Below, piece after piece: positions 36,885 through 47,907 of a stretch of 64,000 bases of DNA; position 1 is the first letter of the stretch; every line of letters starts with the position of its first letter. Source of the DNA: Clavelina lepadiformis (taxonomy: Eukaryota > Chordata > Ascidiacea > Aplousobranchia > Clavelinidae). The notes under the pieces are model-generated. The model made no database searches, was not told the origin of the DNA, and saw only the letters and a program-made list of their open reading frames with translations. The DNA lies in NCBI RefSeq assembly GCF_947623445.1, contig NC_135246.1:19712288-19776287 (forward strand). Reading direction: 5' to 3'. The translations under genes were made by a program, and so were the position numbers.

Positions 36885-37377
36885 CGGGCGTGTGCAACCT
36901 TTTTCACTGGAGGGCCAAATAGAAATTTTGAATGATAACGCAGGCCGCATGAAATTTTTCAGAAAACAATTAATATCATTTTCTTATGAAAGTAGTTTAT
37001 GTAGTCAAAAAACAGATTTAATGCAGTCCACGACACACTTGTGCGACAGTTTATTGAAAAACTGTGAATAATTGTCGATGGAAGATGAGGAAACTAAATT
37101 CAGTCAAGCGTATTTAATCACAGATTAATGTGGTGTTTGATGTTGCGGATCTTTGCAAACTTTTGGAATATTTACTTTCACAGAACTACATTCTTACGCA
37201 GCAATCTTACATCACAAAGCTTCAGCGCAATATTACTGTACACAGCGCGCGAAAATTTCGCTTGCTTTGCTGTAAACCGCATCAAAGAGTGATGGCTAGT
37301 ATACACTTCTAACATTTTGCTGAACACCACGCGGGCCGCACGGAACAACCTGGCGGGCCGCTTGTTGCACCTGTCTG
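36885..37377. mobile_element. hAT-type MITE, copy at the left edge of the tandem array
   Basis: A 493-bp non-autonomous element. Imperfect 14-bp terminal inverted repeats: left CGGGCGTGTGCAAC, right CAGACAGGTGCAAC in reverse complement. A perfect 8-bp target duplication GTCTATAG lies at 36877-36884 and 37378-37385. Both ends show the GGGCC-rich subterminal sequence common in hAT MITEs. The same element with the same target duplication lies at 47413-47907 and 57944-58438, so one insertion was copied with its surroundings. Confidence 0.85.
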
Positions 37378-37998
37378 GTCTATAGGAATATTAAAATAAA
37401 TACCAACATCAAGTTATTCTTTTTACCAGGAAATCGTTTACTTTGAACAGGCTGAAAGCTGAAGCTTTTAGGAAAATACGAGCTTAATAACTATATTTAT
37501 CAGCGCTGAAGTTTGAATTATGACGTCGATTTTCATAGAAAAGCAACTACCAATAAGAGCGTCAGTTTATATCTGGTAAACAACTTGAAGTCGTTCAGTT
37601 TCAACTTTCAAAGCAATCGATACTTTGTTCCACAAAGTCATATTCGCCTGCTAGCATACAATTACCTATAGTCGTAAGCTTACTGTAAGTTCGACTGCAA
37701 TGTACTAGTCAGTTATTTGCGTAGTTAAGCTGCATTTATATAGAAAATATTCGAGTCAAAAAGTCTTTTTTTCCCGCATGTAACAACAAATATTTTGCGA
37801 CTGCACTGCACCATTTCCCATGCCCCGTGGATTGGTTAAAAATCACCTTTTTTCTTCGAATTTTTAAACAAAACTAAACCAAGCTCAGAGATTTGAAACA
37901 AATAGATTGGATCCTGACGTAAAGTATGATGCTAACAAATGACTCAGTTATAAGTGTCACCATGTCAGAGTTTATGACTTGTTTTATTTCAACCGGTC

Positions 37999-38190
37999 CA
38001 AGGCCGACCTAAGGAAGTGCGGGGCCCGATGCAAGAATTCATGACGACGATCATCGCTGATTATAAACAACATCAGCTGTGAACTAACAATGTGATTTGT
38101 CCAAAATAAAAGTTAAATTGATGTTTTGGTTCTAAGCAGCGCGAGTCACAACGCAGTCGCATCTCTCTCATTGACCTAAGGCCGGTCCTG
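37999..38190. mobile_element. hAT-like MITE in the unit spacer (unit 1)
   Basis: 192 bp with ends CAAGGCCGACCTAAGG and, in reverse complement, CAGGACCGGCCTTAGG (12 of 16 match). The flanking 8-mers AACCGGTC (37991-37998) and AACTCGTC (38191-38198) match at 6 of 8 positions, consistent with an aged hAT target duplication. Copies lie at 48529-48720 and 59060-59251. Confidence 0.65.
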
Positions 38191-38969
38191 AACTCGTCAT
38201 AGTTCGTATTCTCGCAGATTGATTGAAACATCAAATATATACACGCAAATAGTTTTGACTTACGTGTTTTTGTGACGGATTTGTCATGGTTATATTTTCT
38301 CTAAACAGGGTTACAATTCTTGCATTCACACGAAACGTGAAATACGGCAGAGTTTAACAGCAACTGAGCCGTTATATTTAGCTGATAAAGTTCAACTAAT
38401 TCAACCAAGATTTTTCTTGGCCAGGATGTATGAAGTCATAATAAAACAAACAAAAAAATCAAATCGAAGCAAAACGCTTTTATCGATATATTTTAGTCTT
38501 CGACTCTTACATCATCGGTATAGACTATAGACCTTTGATATATAGGTCTAATGTATAAGTGCCTTTAATTCGATGAATTGAATCTTAACCAAGTTTGACA
38601 AAACACCAAACGCCAAATACAATTTTCAAGAACTATAAGTTTTCGTATATCCCAGTGACAATTGGCAAATGTTTTATGAATACTAACGCTAAGGTTATGG
38701 TACGACTTACATACGAGGATATTGTGCACTATTGTATGTTATATATTGTATATATATTAATTTGCTCTGACTTGTACCGCGCGTGTATACGTCTGCAGGC
38801 ATCAAATAATAGAATAAACTCGTTTTTGATAAGGTTCGCATTTTGGCTTTCCTACAAATCTTTCTGTCTGTCCACGATAAGCAGAAATTAAAACATTCAT
38901 TAAACAGGCAGCAGCAAAGCAGCATAAATAGATCATCGCCGCGGTTATATCGCGTAAATATTTACAAGA

Positions 38970-40760
38970 GGCACAAAAATGCGTTTGCAGAATCCAAAAT
39001 AATCCAGCTTTTGTTATACCGCAGTGTTATGCTTGAAACAACGACAACAAGCAGCAGTGAGATTTTTGCACAAGATAATGACATGGAGTGTGTTTACTGG
39101 ATTTTGTGTTTGTTGTACAACTATGCACTCCTGTCAAGTCGTTTCCGATAACCCGCTCAATATACACATTGATTCGAGGAGCTTTTCATGACGAACTTTT
39201 ATGTATTTGGAATAAATTACTTGTTGTTTGTCCTGATTGTCTTTAAAACTTTGATATTTGAAGAAATATTCCTCAACAAATCCATAACTATATTAAACAC
39301 CCCAGCATCAACAAACGAAACTTTATTAGCATGTTAGCTTGGATTTAATATTAATCGGAATTCCGCTTCAAAATCGGGTGGTCTCTTCAAGTCGGTCGTG
39401 TTGTGGACTCAACAAATCACATAATCCAAGCGTAAGCCGCTGCGAGCGTAATAAGTGACCGCAATAAGTCTGAAGAGTCTGGCTCTAATTGGTATCGAGC
39501 ATATATTCTGCACGTGATTATCTGTGTCTTCAGTGTTGTCTTGGAAAATCTACAAAAACAAACAAAATCCAAATAAACAAAGCTGTGATATAAGCACAAC
39601 TTCTATCGAGTTTTATCACAAATACAAATTTACCATGTCGTTTCCATCGACATCTTGTGTCACTTGCAGGTGATTATTGGAATCTCCAAATGATATCTTG
39701 AAGCTTGTCACCCTCCAACCAACAGATCTCTAAGTGACTACACCTGTCACTGTGGTCGGAGTTCTCAAGTCAGCTTGAAGCCACTCTCCTGGCGTCCCTG
39801 CATAAAAACATTACGTCATCATATCTTGGCAGCATTGATAAGATTCTTAGATGCGAGACGTGCGAGACGTTTTCGAGGCAAAAATGTGTTTGTAGAATCC
39901 AAAATAATCCAGCTTTGTTATACCGCAGTGTTATGCTTGAAACAACGACAACAAGCAGCAGTGAGATTTTTGTACAAGATAATGACATGGAGTGTGTTTA
40001 CCGGATTTTGTGTTTGTTGTGCTACTATGCACTCCTGTCAAGTCGCTTCTGATAATCTGCTCAATATACACATCGATTCGAGGAACTTTTCATGACGAAC
40101 TTTTATGTCTTTGGAATAAATTACTTGTTGTTTGTCCTGGTTGTCTTTAAAACTTTGAAATTTGAAGAAATACTCCTCAACAAATCCATAACTATATTAA
40201 ACACCGCAGCATCAACAAACGAGACTTTGTTAACAAGTTAGCTTGAATTTAATATTAATCGGAATTCCACTTCAACATCGGGTGGTCTCTTCAAGCCGGT
40301 CGTGTCGTGGACTTAACAAGTCAGATAATCCAAACGTAAGACGATGCCACGATTAAAGGTGACGACAATAAGTCTGAAGTATTTAGCTTTAATTGGGTTC
40401 GGGAATATATTCTGCACGTGAGTGTCGCTATCAGTGTTGCCCTGAAAAATCTATAAAAACAAACAAAATCGAAATAAACAGAGCTGTGTATCCTGAAATA
40501 AACACAAATTAACTTTTATTGAGCTTTGTCACGAATATTCAACTAACCATGTCGTTTCCATCGACATCTTGTATCACTTGCAGCTGATTGGTTGAATTTC
40601 CAAATGATATCTTGAAGCTTGTCACCCACAAACCCGCAGCTCCCTGGGTGACTACACCTGTCACTGTGGTCGGAGTTCTCAAGTCAACCTGAAGCCACTC
40701 TCCTGGCGTCCCTGCATGAAAATATTACGTCATTATATCTTGGCAGCATTGATAGAATTC
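38970..40760. repeat. Internal duplication of about 905 bp generating F5/8C sets C and B (unit 1)
   Basis: The stretch from about 38970 to 39870 repeats from about 39880 to 40760 with an offset near 905 bp. Each copy carries a spacer starting with a GTTTG(C/T)AGAATCCAAAATAA motif followed by F5/8C exons 4 and 3. The left copy (set C) joins directly to the spacer of the right copy and so lacks exon 2. Confidence 0.75.
39409..39797 (-). pseudogene. F5/8C set C1: broken discoidin exon pair
   Basis: Two exons equivalent to exons 3 and 4 of F1: 39797-39634 (TPGEWLQADLRTPTTVTGVV) and 39549-39409 (HVQNIC, ARLFRLIAVTYYA, LRLDYVIC then TGA). The first contains an in-frame TAG where the intact copies have the Gln of TQG, and the exon 2 equivalent was lost at the duplication junction. 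Splice sites are still present, so it is a relatively young dead copy; it is broken identically in all three units. Confidence 0.8.
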
Positions 40761-40937
40761 TTAAAGGCGAGACGCATTACTTACAATATTTTGATGGATG
40801 AGGAAGCCAATATCTTCCTGACTCTCCATCCAATCTTCCTTCATGAGGAGCATAATTAGAATGAGGGTGGATCGACGACGCGGTCATTTCGTCATCTCGC
40901 ACTTTCCCACTTTTCACACCAGCCAAGCATAATTCCT
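40313..40937 (-). CDS. F5/8C set B1: intact discoidin exon set without its own collagen exon
   Basis: Three exons: 40937-40785, 40711-40548, 40450-40313, together a complete F5/8C domain (EELCLAGVKSGKVRDDEMTA, PGEWLQVDLRTPTTVTGVV, VDGNDMIFQGNTDS, LRLDYLTC and stop) with intact acceptors, donors and frame. Exon 2 starts in phase 1, exactly as in F1 and F2, so it could be spliced to the collagen exon at 46475-46769 by skipping the nearer F2 set. Its spike-1 loop (SSIHPHSNYAPHEGRLDGES) and spike-3 loop (TQGAAGLWV) differ from those of F1 and F2. The intron upstream of exon 2 matches that of F1 only to about 41160, then unrelated sequence begins, so its original collagen exon was probably lost. 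It is either an alternative 3' cassette or a recently orphaned gene part. Confidence 0.6.
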
Positions 40938-41164
40938 CTGTAAAATATAAATATCAAGTTGTTGAAATATTCTTAAATGTGGGGAATTCCCAAAAAAAGT
41001 TCTTCTGAGCGACCTGCGGGGAGTTACCATAATCTCATAAAAATCATATTCAGCAGCAGACGATGATAACTCTCTGTTCAACAGCAAATAACATGGTGTT
41101 ATTTTAAATGGTTTTGGAAGTATTTGAGATGCCAATTCAAAAAGTATTTCATTTTGTTATCGTT

Positions 41165-42985
41165 GTTTTCCTAATTTTACATTGGGACCATCTCACAAAA
41201 ACAACAAAATTTTGAGAACAAATGGTGAATTTCTATTGGATGGTGTTTACCAGACGACATAACCAATTTAGAGCTTTCATTTAAACCTTAATACTTCTAT
41301 AACCAGTTAACGAAACGATTCCAATTTTAACAAGCGTAGGACGATTTAGCCAGGCCCTGTCCAGACTTCCGTTGAAACTCGATTTTAATTACGCCTCCAA
41401 GTGGCAAGTTATTAAGTAACAAATTTATGTTAAATTGGGCTACAGATAGTAGGCGCTGTGTTAGATCTTTGATCAAAAAGAAGCTAGTGACCGACAGAGA
41501 AATTCTTCCCACTTCCAACGATATTAACGTTGTTGAAATTGATAAAGCCAGTGTAATTTCAGTTGCGAACTACTGCACTTGGGGCAGAAATGCATTGATT
41601 TAAATAGGGTCAAAAGTCGTTTACGCGACCTCAAAGTACTCTTTGCATAGACAACTTATTGTATTTTCTCGTTATTGCATTATCTTTTTATTTGGAACGA
41701 CAACTTAGGAGGGCTCTCCCCGGCGATTGGCGAGTAACGACCCGCTAGCGACTGCAACTAAGACTGGTAACACGAACAATTAAGAATCACTTTCAATTGT
41801 CGCTCGATTAACGAACTTTGTACTTATTTTGTGGTGTAAGTCGGCCAACACTGACTTAGTTGTAACTGGTCCGATGAGGACTCATCGAGAACTTATCTAC
41901 TTACAACAACAAAAACTAAACTGTCGAGCAAATGTCAATACTAGTTAATACAAATGTTATATTGTAGAAAGATTTTGGACAATGATTTGTGCGCCAAATT
42001 GTGCTCCACGTGAAAAGTGCCGAGTACCGGTGTAACGATTATTTTCTCGTTCATATAGCCAGGCTTAATTTCACATTTACGGTGAACCGCGACACCTTTA
42101 ACTGCGAGTAACTGTGAGTAACTGTGAGTAACCTTCAACTGTGAGACTTTGTAGCGTTATCACGCTAACGAAACAAACCGATGATCTTCGAAAAGCCACA
42201 TTTAATTGGTCTCAGCCAGACGCCGACTCAGACTAAAAAAACTCTAAAAAGCGCACAATATTTATATAGAATAAGGGTGCCAAATCATGTGATTAAAATA
42301 GTTAACAAACGCGTAGGTGCTGATTGGTAAAAAATGCTTCAAGCAAAAACACGGTGATAAGTAACGACACAACATGTGAGGAACAAAGTCCGTAACACCG
42401 GGACTGACCGAAATTTCTTGACAAAAAATAATTCGGTTCTATTTTCGAAAGTACCGACGGTATCGGTAAGTATCGGTAACGCGATAGTACCGCGGTACAG
42501 TAATTCGGTACTATACTAGCCGCGGTACTGCCTTGGTAGGTTGGAAAACTTGCTACAAATCAATGAAAATAAATTTTTAATAAAGATAATAATGGTTGGT
42601 ATCGTCCAATCATACGCTCAAGGCTGATTGACTTATCTTGTAACAACCACGCCAACCTGCAAGCTACAGTAAGAGTTAGTGCTTTTCTAAGCGCAAAGTT
42701 AAGTTGATTCTAATTCACTTTTCACTTCATCTTCAAAGTGAGAAGCTTTCACTGCACTCAGTTGTAAACCTGCTTCATGAAAGCTCGGTCACAATTTGCT
42801 GATCACTTTTTGGAAAAAGATTTTTTATAGCTAGTTCTTGGCTCTTGCTTAAAAACGAGATTATAATAATCAAGCTACCATTTTTAACCAGCCTTGTTAT
42901 GAAAATATTAAATTCTGCTTTGATGATAATATATGGACATAGTACTTTTTTTTAACAAACTGTTGCAAAATAATATTTCGCACCA
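41165..42985. other. 1.8-kb spacer between set B1 and the LINE tail
   Basis: Unrelated to the paralogous F1 block. It contains a short TAACTGTGAG minisatellite (42100-42129) and, around 42430-42540, a cluster of imperfect palindromes built on CGGTACT and GGTATCGGTA, such as often lie near hAT-type element ends. No protein-coding content is recognised. It probably includes transposon remains whose ends I cannot define. Confidence 0.45.
42100..42129. repeat. 10-bp minisatellite, 3 copies (unit 1)
   Basis: Three copies of TAACTG(T/C)GAG. Unit 2 has the same three at 52631-52660; unit 3 has sixteen. Confidence 0.9.
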
Positions 42986-42989
42986 TTGT

Positions 42990-43410
42990 TTGTTTGTTTT
43001 TCGTGTGTTTTCCCACGCTTTTATTTTTGTTAGTTAATTATCAGTTAGATTTTATTCTGTTTGTTATCACCTTGATTTCTTTTGTCCACTGCGTTATTTC
43101 ATGTTGTTTTCGTTTGCGCCTCAAGTGTTTCGATGTGGTCGAACGGTCAGTAAAAACTGCCATAATAGTTGGCATAGAAAAAAACTTAAGGCAGATAAGC
43201 ACAGCGAAAGAGATGTGTTTCAGAGATTTTTTGAAAACACTGAATCTGTGCGCGTTGCGCACGTCCCGCGGTAGACTGTTCCACAGCCTAGAAGCAGCTG
43301 CGGAAAACATTATGTCGCTGTACATCGAGGTCCGACAAGGTGGAACTTGCACGAAGTTCCTAGACTGGGATCTCAGAACTCTCGTTGGGCTATAACGGCA
43401 CAGACGCGTT
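42990..43410 (-). mobile_element. LINE 3' end, unit 1
   Basis: Minus-strand frame with RVLRSQSRNFVQVPPCRT, then SAAASRLWNSLPRDVRNA and FKKSLKH, the conserved C-terminus of LINE ORF2, followed by about 150 bp of 3' UTR-like sequence. It is 5'-truncated, with no reverse transcriptase or endonuclease domain here. It lies just beyond the 3' end of gene F2, as its counterpart does for F1. Confidence 0.8.
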
Positions 43411-43797
43411 TGCTGATATAAAATAGTTAAACAAATATAAGCTCTCGGTACTCAGTTGAAATACATTTTATTGTTTATTTTTCGCCATTGACAGTGGGAA
43501 GAAAAATTACGGTACCTAGTACTTAATCTATGCAAATTTGTACTGGCAAAAACTTTCGTCAGTTCGAGGATAAAGAAAGCTTGTCATGCTAGTGCAGGCC
43601 TAGAAACCAGTTATCGTACCACGTCGAATACATACACAGTAAACATTGCTATAAATCATGTCAATATAGTTATACGCGGACAAACCTTTGCAAAATGCTG
43701 TCATTGTGGCTTGTTTTATATCTTAATGTCCAACAAAAGAAGTCAATAAACCCACATAATCAATTAATTTTCATGTTTTTTGTTTTATTATTGTGAC

Positions 43798-43978
43798 CAG
43801 TGTTTTTTTAAGGTGTTTTGGTGTTTTGGGAAACCGAAACGGTCCCCCAAATTTCTCCAGCGGTTTCCCAAAATTTGGACTTGCAACTACAGGCTATTTT
43901 TTGGTATTTAAATGAAACACTTGCGGTGTCTTAAAACTACTTAGTGGTCACCCAAACCAAACCTTAAAAAAAAACCTG
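43798..43978. mobile_element. hAT-type MITE downstream of F2 (unit 1)
   Basis: 181 bp with ends CAGTGTTTTTTTAAGG and, in reverse complement, CAGGTTTTTTTTTAAGG. A perfect 8-bp target duplication ATTGTGAC lies at 43790-43797 and 43979-43986. The paralogous F1 block has an unoccupied ATTGTGAC at 33067-33074, so the insertion is younger than the F1/F2 split and older than the unit duplication. It lies next to the probable F2 poly(A) signal (TTTATT at 43784-43789 on the + strand). Confidence 0.9.
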
Positions 43979-44228
43979 ATTGTGACTCATATATATATTT
44001 GGTTTAAAGTCACCAAAGTGCGAAACTGCGCTTTGGCTACGAAATGCAAAACCACGGGCACAAAATTAAACAATTGAACCAATAAATCCAATTAAGCAAT
44101 GAGAAAAAGTGGACTTAATATTATAGCATGGGTTTAACACTAATATTAACAGGAAAGACAAAATCCGACAACATCGACATCGGAAACTCAACATCAGGTT
44201 GTCTCTTCAGGTTGGTCATGTCATCGAC

Positions 44229-46769
44229 TTAGCAAATGAGATAATCCAAGCGTAAGAAGATACCACGACGAAAGGTGACGGCAGTAAGTCTGAAGTGTCT
44301 GGCTTTAATTGGGTTCGGGAATATATTCTGCACATGATTAGTGCTATCAGTGTTTCCTTGGAAAATCTACAAAAACAAACAAAATCAAAATAAAGAAAGC
44401 TGGGTAGTCTGATATAAACACAACTTAACTTTTATCGAACTTTATCACAAACATTCAATTTACCATGTCGTTTCCATCGACATCTTGTATCACTTGCAGG
44501 TGATTGGTGGAATTCCCAAATGATATCTTGAAGCTTGTCACCCAATAACTACTACTTCCCTGGGTGACTACACCTGTCACTCTGGTCGGAGTTCTCAAGT
44601 CAACTTGAAGCCATTCTCCTGGCGTCTCTGCATGAAAATATTACGTCATCATATCTTGGCAGCATTGATAAAAACTCTTAGAGGCGAAACGCTTGACTTA
44701 CGATATTTTGATGAATGAGGAAACCAAACTTTCTCTCCATCCAATCTTCCTCCATGAGCAACATGATTAGGATGAGAATTGATCGACGATGCGGTCATTT
44801 CGTCATCTTGCACTTTTCCACTTTTCACACCAGCCAAGCAAACTTCCTCTGTGAAATGTAAATATCAAGTTGCTGAAATGTTCTTAAATGTGACGAATTT
44901 CCAAAACTCATGACCTGGTATCGCTGAAATAAATAAAGTTCTTCTTCTGAGCTAAGTGTGGGGAGTTACCACAATCCAATAGAAATCATATTTACCAGCA
45001 TTTACCGGTTAATTTAGTTCAATACATGGTTAACACTGGTCAACAGCAAATTATTTGGTGTTATTTTAAAAGGTTTTGGAAATATTTAAAACGCCAATTC
45101 AAAAAACATCTCATTTTGTCCACCACCACGGCAAGTTATGATGGTTATGTTACAAGTCCTGCCTTTATTTAATTTTATCCAATTGTTCAAAAGAACTAAT
45201 CGATACATAATAAAAGCATAAATTAACAAGCATCAAAACCATAGTTAAATGGACAATCTTGCCACCGCAGTATCACTGAATGGTTTGTACGTAATTGAAT
45301 CCTTTATGAAGAAAAAATACAAAACAAATTTCAAATTCGCGGCATGTATCGGTTAAAGTGTTGTGTTTAATGGTTATATTTCTTGAAATTAAATTTACTA
45401 AATATAGAAATTTAATGTAAAAATTAGCTTTTTCAACATTGGTAACACTTTCCAAGACTGGAAAGTCTTGAAAAGAAGCAAGGACTGACCTGGAAGTTAA
45501 GCAAACAACCCGAGTTTATGTTGTTTATGGTTGTGTTGTGCTTTGTCTACAAGCAGAGTTGAATAAAGTATCTTTTATTTGCTGGGTATTAGGATAAGCA
45601 AAGGATTGGGCTCCATGTAAAATATACATCTTTGTACAACTGGCCAGCGTAGTTTTTAGGTATCTTGAGTGTCCGAAACGATATCTCAAAATTTGTACCA
45701 CGGTACCTACAGCAGAAAATGAGCAGTTGCAGTCTCTTAAAACATTTAATTGAGGTTTTTAAAATTTTAGCGGTCGCCAAAGATAAACCTTAAAAAAACC
45801 TGCCGTTGGCTAAAGGGAGAGTCCCTATAATGCCTTATTTTCTAAGCTCTGACGTCAAACCAAACGCCATTATCTGCATTTGGGATAAAAATAAAGAACG
45901 AAGTTTCAAAATAAAATAAAATATTTAAACACTTGAGCTTGGAAGGAAAACGTTTTTGCAAAGATGCCCTGTCTGTTTGCTCAAGATGAACTTGATTTGT
46001 TGGTGTGAGTTTTGTAAAGTTTCTTGGTGCGTTAATTTCGTGCAATATCAATTTGTTGTCAAGTGTTAAATTGAAGACATCAGATTAGTTATTTAGAAAT
46101 TGGTTACAAACATAAACTACTAAAATGCATAAAAAAATGCTGTCAGTGAAAACATTCATATATTTTAGCTCGGTGCAACATGATAATATGAAAACGTGAG
46201 ATATGATTGCGGTGAACAAAGTCGTGATATGAAGCTCTCATGTGACATTTGACAAATGTTATGCTTTGCAATATACCATCAGTGTAATGGCTGCTGTATG
46301 GATCGAAATGTTTTCAAAAAAACTTCTGCATCGTTTTAGCTTGTTTGTTTAGCTTGTTTGTTTAGATTATTTGACTGTTTTTTATAGTCCAGCCACTCCT
46401 CGACATATTGTCATAATGCGACCAATCTACATTAATCTTTTGATAAAGCAACTTATTTATTGTTGGTAAATTACCTCGAAGAGCTTCATGTAAACGATCC
46501 AACGTATCCAACCTTTTCTTAAGCTCGACAACTTCGCTTAGATCGCATTGACACTGGCCAGGTGGACCGGGATTCCCCTTTGCTCCGTGCGTGCCTTGAG
46601 GTCCTGGTATTCCCCGTTTACCGGATGGTCCTCGCGGGCCTCTACTTTCCAGGATTCCTAGAGCATCACGTGGAACAGGCAAACAAATCTGCTCATTTTG
46701 ACTCAGCACAAATGTCGCCAGATTAACAGCAAACACCAGCGCTAAGAAAGCAGCTATTATTGACGTCAT
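44229..46769 (-). CDS. F2: secreted collagen-stalk F5/8 type C lectin-like protein, 4 exons
   Basis: Exons in transcription order: 46769-46475, 44848-44702, 44627-44464, 44366-44229; 247 aa. It has the same architecture as F1: signal peptide MTSIIAAFLALVFAVNLATF, ten Gly-X-Y triplets, CQC, the VVELKKRLDTLDRLHEAL coiled coil and one F5/8C domain. All introns are GT-AG, including the one that is GC-AG in F1. Differences from F1 concentrate in the F5/8C spike-1 loop (SSINSHPNHVAHGGRLDGE) and spike-3 loop (TQGSSSYWV), whereas the framework and collagen exon are nearly unchanged. The frame is open upstream of the chosen ATG as far as 46859, but the ATG just before the signal peptide is preferred because an acceptor lies 18 nt before it. 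Likely role: multivalent extracellular recognition of glycans, lipids or microbes. Confidence 0.85.
45646..45802. mobile_element. Old hAT-like MITE in the first intron of F2
   Basis: Counterpart of 34759-34916, with ends CAGCGTAGTTTTTAGG and, in reverse complement, CAGGTTTTTTTAAGGTT. Present in both blocks, so it is older than the F1/F2 split. Repeated in unit 2 at 56177-56333. Confidence 0.55.
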
Positions 46770-47412
46770 CTTCACTTGTTTATCAGTCTGCAAAATAGAA
46801 CAGATTATGACGTGTGAGAGAGCATTCTGTGCAACAAAGATCTGCGCGAAACATTTCATTCACAATTTGGTTAGAAACAAGATGCTTTAACCATTTACAG
46901 AAATACACTTGTGCAATTGTGTGTAAAATATTAAGTAAAATGTAAGGATTTGCAAAAATTTTGGTATTAATAGAACGAAAACTTTTAACCTCAAATTTTC
47001 TGCAAACCCGAACCGATGCCAAATATATTACGTCATAAAAATGAAAAACTGAAAATTATAGTTAAAGAATTCTATCTACATTCATCGCGTTTATTGAACA
47101 TATACGTAATAATGGTTGACTTGCTTTTTATATTATTTGGATAAAAGGAAATAAAGCAACAGCGCCTCCGCAATAACATTGCCAAGTTATTTCGTTACTG
47201 GACGAACGAGCAACAACAAAGCGACAATCAAATTATCAAAAAAGCTGACGCTACATGTCGCTCTTTGCTTGCAATGTAAACTTCATCACCTCTAAGTCGG
47301 AGGCAATAAGAAAGGAAATGACGTCAGCAATATTTGAGACTCTTCTACTAATGAAAGAAAAAAAAAAGTTTAGAGCTTATTTCCATTTCTAAGTTTTGAC
47401 TACTGTCTATAG

Positions 47413-47907
47413 CGGGCGTGTGCGACCTTTTTCACTGGAGGGCCAAATACAAAACTTTGAATGATAACGCGGGCGGCATGAACGTTTTCAAAAAAAAAAT
47501 TGGTAACATTTTTCTATGAAACTAGTTTATGTAGACAAGAAACAGATTTAGTGCAGTCCACGACACACGTGTGTGACAGTTTATTGGAAAACTGTGAATA
47601 ATTGTCGATGGAAGATGAGGAAACTAAATTCAGTCAAGCGTATTTAATCACAAATTATTGTGATTTTTGCTGTTGCAGATCTTTGCAAATTTTTGGAATA
47701 TTTGCTTTCACAGAACTACATTCTTACGCAGCATTCTTACATCACAAAGCTTCAGCGCAATATTACTGTACACAGCGCGCGAAAATTTCGCTTGCTTTGC
47801 TGTAAACCGCATCAAAGAGTGATGGCTAGTATACACTTCTAACATTTTGCTGAGCACCACGCGGGCCGCACGGAACAACCTGGCGGGCCGCTGGTTGCAC
47901 CTGTCTG
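47413..47907. mobile_element. hAT-type MITE at the unit 1/unit 2 boundary
   Basis: Counterpart of 36885-37377 with the same terminal repeats and the same GTCTATAG target duplication (47405-47412 and 47908-47915). It differs from the left copy at several percent over its left part, but the sequence right of it is nearly identical to that right of the left copy. Confidence 0.85.

Larger units (their letters stand above)
32400..37385. repeat. Older segmental duplicate (F1 block) of 43140-47915
   Basis: The block holding the LINE tail, gene F1 with its introns, the upstream flank and the hAT MITE aligns along its whole length with 43140-47915. Differences are substitutions at several percent, one MITE insertion present only in the other block (43798-43978), and an indel of about 350 bp present only here (about 36480-36830). 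It therefore predates the 10.53-kb unit duplication. Confidence 0.85.

Noticed and set aside
39775-40095. Plus-strand frames starting MKPLSWRPCIKTL near each F5/8C exon 3
   Set aside because: Antisense shadows of discoidin exon 3 running into intron sequence; frame length changes with a one-base indel between units.
41845-41900. Hammerhead-ribozyme-like GATGAG...CGAGAAC string
   Set aside because: The core differs from the required CTGATGAG and CGAAAC, and the GATGAG pairs with the following TCATC, which would leave no stem II of the right form.
42994-43395. 133-codon plus-strand frame opposite the LINE tail (and its copy at 53525)
   Set aside because: Shadow frame; the minus-strand reading carries the conserved LINE ORF2 C-terminal signature.
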